This document shows, piece after piece, positions 7,217 to 10,093 of a DNA stretch of 10,093 nucleotides. Every line of letters starts with the position of its first letter. The first letter of the stretch is position 1. The stretch is from Kordiimonadaceae bacterium. Lineage in GTDB: Bacteria > Pseudomonadota > Alphaproteobacteria > Sphingomonadales > Kordiimonadaceae. The stretch is taken from the NCBI GenBank assembly GCA_016763495.1, contig JAESTR010000062.1, positions 1-10,093 of the forward strand. Direction: 5' to 3'. Made by a program: the position numbers and the translations under genes. The notes under the pieces were generated by a model. The model saw nothing but the letters and a program-made list of their open reading frames with translations. It was not told the origin of the DNA and made no database searches.

Positions 7217-7249
7217 TCAGTGATTATATTTTATGCATATAATCACTGA
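7217..7249. promoter_or_regulatory. 13-bp perfect inverted repeat, candidate enhancer site for the sigma-54 promoter
   Basis: TCAGTGATTATAT (7217-7229) and ATATAATCACTGA (7237-7249) are perfect arms with a 7-nt spacer. Its centre, 7233, is about 103 bp upstream of the start predicted from the -24/-12 promoter. That is the usual distance for a sigma-54 enhancer-binding protein. It does not match the NtrC consensus (GCAC-N7-GTGC). The DNA between it and the promoter is strongly AT-rich and may bend, although no good IHF site was seen. Confidence 0.5.
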
Positions 7250-7308
7250 ATCTTAGGGGAAAATTAAAATAAATACTTTAATTTCAGTGGCTTGTATAAA
7301 TTTTATAA

Positions 7309-7325
7309 TTGGCACACTGCTTGCA
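7309..7325 (+). promoter_or_regulatory. sigma-54 (RpoN) -24/-12 promoter of the outer membrane protein gene
   Basis: The site reads TTGGCAC (7309-7315), 5 nt, then TTGCA (7321-7325). The invariant GG (7311-7312) and GC (7323-7324) are separated by exactly 10 nt, and the -24 and -12 blocks match the RpoN consensus YTGGCACG-N4-TTGCW except for one base (A at 7316 in place of G). Transcription should begin near 7336, leaving about a 50-nt leader with the ribosome binding site CGGAGGA before the ATG at 7386. A TATAAT at 7304-7309 overlaps but has no usable -35 at normal spacing, so the sigma-54 reading is preferred. Confidence 0.8.
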
Positions 7326-7385
7326 ATTTCGGACCCGTACACTTGAATTGATACTAAAAAGAAAACAATTTCGGAGGATCCACTA

Positions 7386-8096
7386 ATGCAAAAGCTTAAT
7401 TCAAAAGCGTTACGCGCACTGCTACTAGTTGGTACGGCAGCAACACTTTCATTCACAGCACCATCAGTAATGGCTGATGATGCAATTACATTGTCAGCAA
7501 ATGCGGCGCTGGTTTCAGATTACCGCTTCCGCGGTGTTTCCTTGTCAAACGAAGACATTGCCATCCAAGGCGGCTTTGATGCGTCCATCGAAGGCGGCTT
7601 TTATGTTGGCGCTTGGGGCTCATCCATTGAAAACTTCGCAGGCGCTGAAACTGAACTAGACATATACGCTGGGTACGCAACAAGCTTCAGCGGCCTAGAC
7701 TTTGACATCGGCATGCTCGCATACACATACCCCGGCTCAAGCGATACAACATATTGGGAAGCGTACACGTCAATCGGCGGATCTGCAGGCACCCTTGGCT
7801 GGACCCTCGGCGCAACATATGCGTTTGACCAAAGCAATCTTGGCGACCAAGACAATATCTATGTTTATGGCGACCTAAGCTACCCGATTACCGACACAGC
7901 ACTTTCCATCAACGGCCACATTGGCCTTGAAGATGGCGCTTTTGGTGACCCTGCTGGCGGCTCAAAAATCGACTGGACCCTCGGCGTAGCATACGACTTC
8001 AAGCAATTCTCGCTTGGTGTAAGCTATGTGGACACAAATGTTGATGCAGATGGCAGCGATGCAGGCGTGATACTTTCACTCGGCGCTTCTTTCTAA
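7386..8096 (+). CDS. TIGR02001-family (Gcw_chp) outer membrane beta-barrel protein
   Basis: The 236-residue precursor begins with a clear signal peptide: basic KLNSKALR, a hydrophobic core, and a cleavage site after SVMA at residue 30. The mature part starts DDAITLSANAALVSDYRFRGVSLSNEDIAIQ (positions 31 on) and contains GGFDASIEGGFYVGAWGSSI, the signature of the TIGR02001 family of uncharacterised proteobacterial exported proteins. Alternating polar/hydrophobic strands, many Gly, Tyr and Asp residues and the C-terminal Phe (LSLGASF) predict a small outer membrane beta-barrel. The ATG at 7386 follows CGGAGGA at a good spacing. The strong sigma-54 promoter upstream implies control by a signal-responsive activator. 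From memory, some family members lie beside glnK-amtB, so nitrogen control is one possibility, but no such genes are seen here. Channel activity and substrate are unknown. Confidence 0.9.
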   Translation: MQKLNSKALRALLLVGTAATLSFTAPSVMADDAITLSANAALVSDYRFRGVSLSNEDIAIQGGFDASIEGGFYVGAWGSSIENFAGAETELDIYAGYATSFSGLDFDIGMLAYTYPGSSDTTYWEAYTSIGGSAGTLGWTLGATYAFDQSNLGDQDNIYVYGDLSYPITDTALSINGHIGLEDGAFGDPAGGSKIDWTLGVAYDFKQFSLGVSYVDTNVDADGSDAGVILSLGASF

Positions 8097-8107
8097 TCTA
8101 ACGAATA

Positions 8108-8138
8108 GTGGCTTCTTTGTTTATTACGAAGGAGCCAC
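8108..8138 (+). repeat. long hairpin just after the outer membrane protein gene
   Basis: GTGGCTTCTTTGT (8108-8120) pairs with ACGAAGGAGCCAC (8126-8138) over 13 bp, including two G-U pairs, around a 5-nt loop. It begins 11 nt after the stop codon. There is no T-tract afterwards, so it is not a standard intrinsic terminator. It may protect the mRNA 3' end or be a processed or Rho-assisted end. Confidence 0.6.
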
Positions 8139-8189
8139 GACGATTCCCCTCGGGCGCGACCACTATTTGTCCGCCCCGCCCCCTCTGAT

Positions 8190-8202
8190 CCCCTCGGAGG
8201 GG
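8190..8202 (+). promoter_or_regulatory. possible hairpin hiding the ribosome binding site of a 32-codon ORF
   Basis: CCCCT (8190-8194) and AGGGG (8198-8202) form 5-bp arms around a 3-nt loop, and the right arm covers the GGAGG ribosome binding site at 8196-8200. Two more CCCCTC copies, at 8146-8151 and 8180-8185, can compete for the same GAGGGG. This could be translational control or simply GC-rich repetition. Confidence 0.3.
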
Positions 8203-8209
8203 TATATTT

Positions 8210-8308
8210 ATGCCTAATGTATTAATGGTAGAATTGTTACCTGTTACAAGTTTAGAAAACCATAGGCCCAATCTACATCCCTGCCGCAAAAATCTGTTTT
8301 TTTTCTAA
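8210..8308 (+). CDS. possible 32-residue peptide, unknown function
   Basis: An ATG at 8210 preceded by GGAGGGG (8196-8202), with 9 nt from GGAGG to the start codon, opens a frame of 32 codons beginning MPNVLMVELLPVTSLENH and ending in KNLFFF. It has a short Leu/Val-rich N-terminus but no run of one amino acid that would indicate an attenuator leader peptide. It stops 88 bp before the aminotransferase ATG. I do not recognise the peptide. The only support is the good ribosome binding site, so it may be chance. Confidence 0.25.
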   Translation: MPNVLMVELLPVTSLENHRPNLHPCRKNLFFF

Positions 8309-8324
8309 AAATGAAAAGTACTGA

Positions 8325-9599
<1,275 letters not shown>

Positions 9600-9604
9600 G
9601 CATA

Positions 9605-9618
9605 CGGTTATTTAACCG
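9605..9618. repeat. short hairpin just after the aminotransferase stop
   Basis: CGGTTA (9605-9610) and TAACCG (9613-9618) are perfect 6-bp arms around TT, starting 6 nt after the stop codon and 10 nt before the main terminator. It probably adds to transcript-end structure; no T-run follows. Confidence 0.35.
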
Positions 9619-9628
9619 ACTTGAAACT

Positions 9629-9668
9629 AAAAAAGCCCCTGTGCTCTAGTAAACATAGGGGCTTTTTT
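9629..9668 (+). terminator. intrinsic terminator of the aspartate aminotransferase gene
   Basis: The left arm AAAAAAGCCCCTGTG (9629-9643) pairs with CATAGGGGCTTTTTT (9654-9668), including one G-U pair, around a 10-nt loop. The GC-rich core GCCCCT/AGGGGC is followed by six T residues. The A-run on the other side makes it potentially bidirectional. It separates the aminotransferase from dps, so dps must have its own promoter. Confidence 0.92.
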
Positions 9669-9735
9669 ATGCGCACCCATAAACCTTGCCATAAATGTAG
9701 CTCTCATTAAATCGAGTATGACGATTAAAATGATC

Positions 9736-9758
9736 AAATCAATCAATTGGATTGATTT
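9736..9758. promoter_or_regulatory. 9-bp inverted repeat upstream of dps, candidate operator
   Basis: AAATCAATC (9736-9744) and GATTGATTT (9750-9758) are perfect arms around 5 nt, about 50-75 bp before the dps start. Dps genes are commonly controlled by OxyR, Fur/Irr or other stress regulators. The site does not fit the Fnr box (TTGAT-N4-ATCAA). A TGA-N9-TCA match at 9731-9745, as in RirA iron boxes, overlaps it but is short enough to be chance. A weak promoter candidate, TTGCCA (9686-9691) with TAAATC (9708-9713), would place the repeat in the leader. Confidence 0.45.
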
Positions 9759-9777
9759 ATCGGCCCCGGGCATAGTG

Positions 9778-9800
9778 TCCTCAAGCAACCACCTTGAGGA
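9778..9800 (+). promoter_or_regulatory. hairpin overlapping the dps ribosome binding site
   Basis: TCCTCAAG (9778-9785) pairs perfectly with CTTGAGGA (9793-9800) around a 7-nt loop. The ribosome binding site of dps, AGGAG at 9797-9801, has four of its five bases inside the stem. In the mRNA this would reduce translation unless the hairpin is opened by temperature, a small RNA or a protein. The structure is seen; the control is inferred. Confidence 0.45.
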
Positions 9801-9808
9801 GACAAACA

Positions 9809-10093
9809 ATGGCTAATACATCAGCAATCACCGGATCAACTGATATCGCAACTGCACTGAAACCCATCCTTGCAGAAACCGTGCAACTTTATATTTTAAC
9901 GCAAAATGTGCACTGGAATGTTGTTGGCCCGCTGTTCCAGAGCGTACACAGCATATCGGAAGAGCAATATACAGAGCCGGCGCCCGCCATTGATGAAATC
10001 GCTGAACGTATTCGCACGCTCGGTGCAAAAGCTCCCGGCGGCATGGCAACTTACCAGCAATTGGGTGCGATTGAAGATGGCGATGAAAATGCC
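9809..10093 (+). CDS. dps: Dps-family DNA-binding ferritin-like protein, N-terminal part
   Basis: The frame runs from the ATG at 9809 to the end of the window, giving the first 95 residues of a protein normally near 150-170. Dps forms a 12-subunit shell that oxidises and stores iron with hydrogen peroxide and can protect DNA in stress or stationary phase. The signature NVHWNVVGPLFQSVHSISEEQY at 33-54 (HWNVVGPLF core), followed by IDEIAERIRTLG at 61-72, is diagnostic. The inter-subunit ferroxidase residues are present at the canonical spacing: His35, His47, Glu51, Asp62 and Glu66, corresponding to H51, H63, D67, D78 and E82 of E. coli Dps. The N-terminus is short and not notably lysine-rich, so strong DNA binding through an N-terminal tail is not evident. 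AGGAG at 9797-9801 serves as ribosome binding site. The C-terminus lies outside the window. Confidence 0.93.
   Translation, partial: MANTSAITGSTDIATALKPILAETVQLYILTQNVHWNVVGPLFQSVHSISEEQYTEPAPAIDEIAERIRTLGAKAPGGMATYQQLGAIEDGDENA

Overview
The window looks like chromosomal DNA of an alphaproteobacterium, probably free-living and marine. This rests on the plant-type (GCS2) glutamate-cysteine ligase directly after rsmE, a UvrB with alphaproteobacterial-style N- and C-terminal extensions, a class Ib aspartate aminotransferase with the SGGKxxIxNA signature, and a TIGR02001-family outer membrane protein. Base composition is moderate. There is no transposase, integrase, phage gene, CRISPR array, rRNA or tRNA that I can recognise. 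Taxonomy below class level is not claimed.

Layout, left to right. The end of rsmE (+) is followed by gshA (+) and a small orphan STAS-domain protein (+). These meet, convergently, a small membrane protein with DUF2007 and zinc-ribbon signatures (-). A divergent intergenic space leads to a Pat/Bar-like GNAT acetyltransferase (+), then 257 bp with no convincing gene. Next comes a minus-strand block, in transcription order uvrB, a YjbR/MmcQ-like gene 19 bp after it, and a pyridoxamine-phosphate-oxidase-like flavoprotein. The 407-bp space upstream of uvrB is shared with a plus-strand outer membrane beta-barrel gene. Then come a 300-bp structured region with a possible 32-codon ORF, an aspartate aminotransferase (+) with a strong intrinsic terminator, and the start of a Dps gene (+) that runs off the window.

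Most genes are housekeeping: ribosome modification, glutathione synthesis, excision repair, amino-acid metabolism and iron/DNA protection. GshA, UvrB and Dps all belong to stress defence, but they sit in separate transcription units and no shared operator was seen. The most informative material lies between the genes. A textbook sigma-54 (-24/-12) promoter precedes the outer membrane protein, with a 13-bp inverted repeat centred about 103 bp upstream of the predicted start, where an enhancer-binding protein would act. A second 14-bp inverted repeat overlaps the probable uvrB promoter and is not a LexA box. Hairpins that could hide ribosome binding sites precede dps, the STAS gene and the 32-codon ORF. 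I found no evidence of a wholly new multi-gene system.
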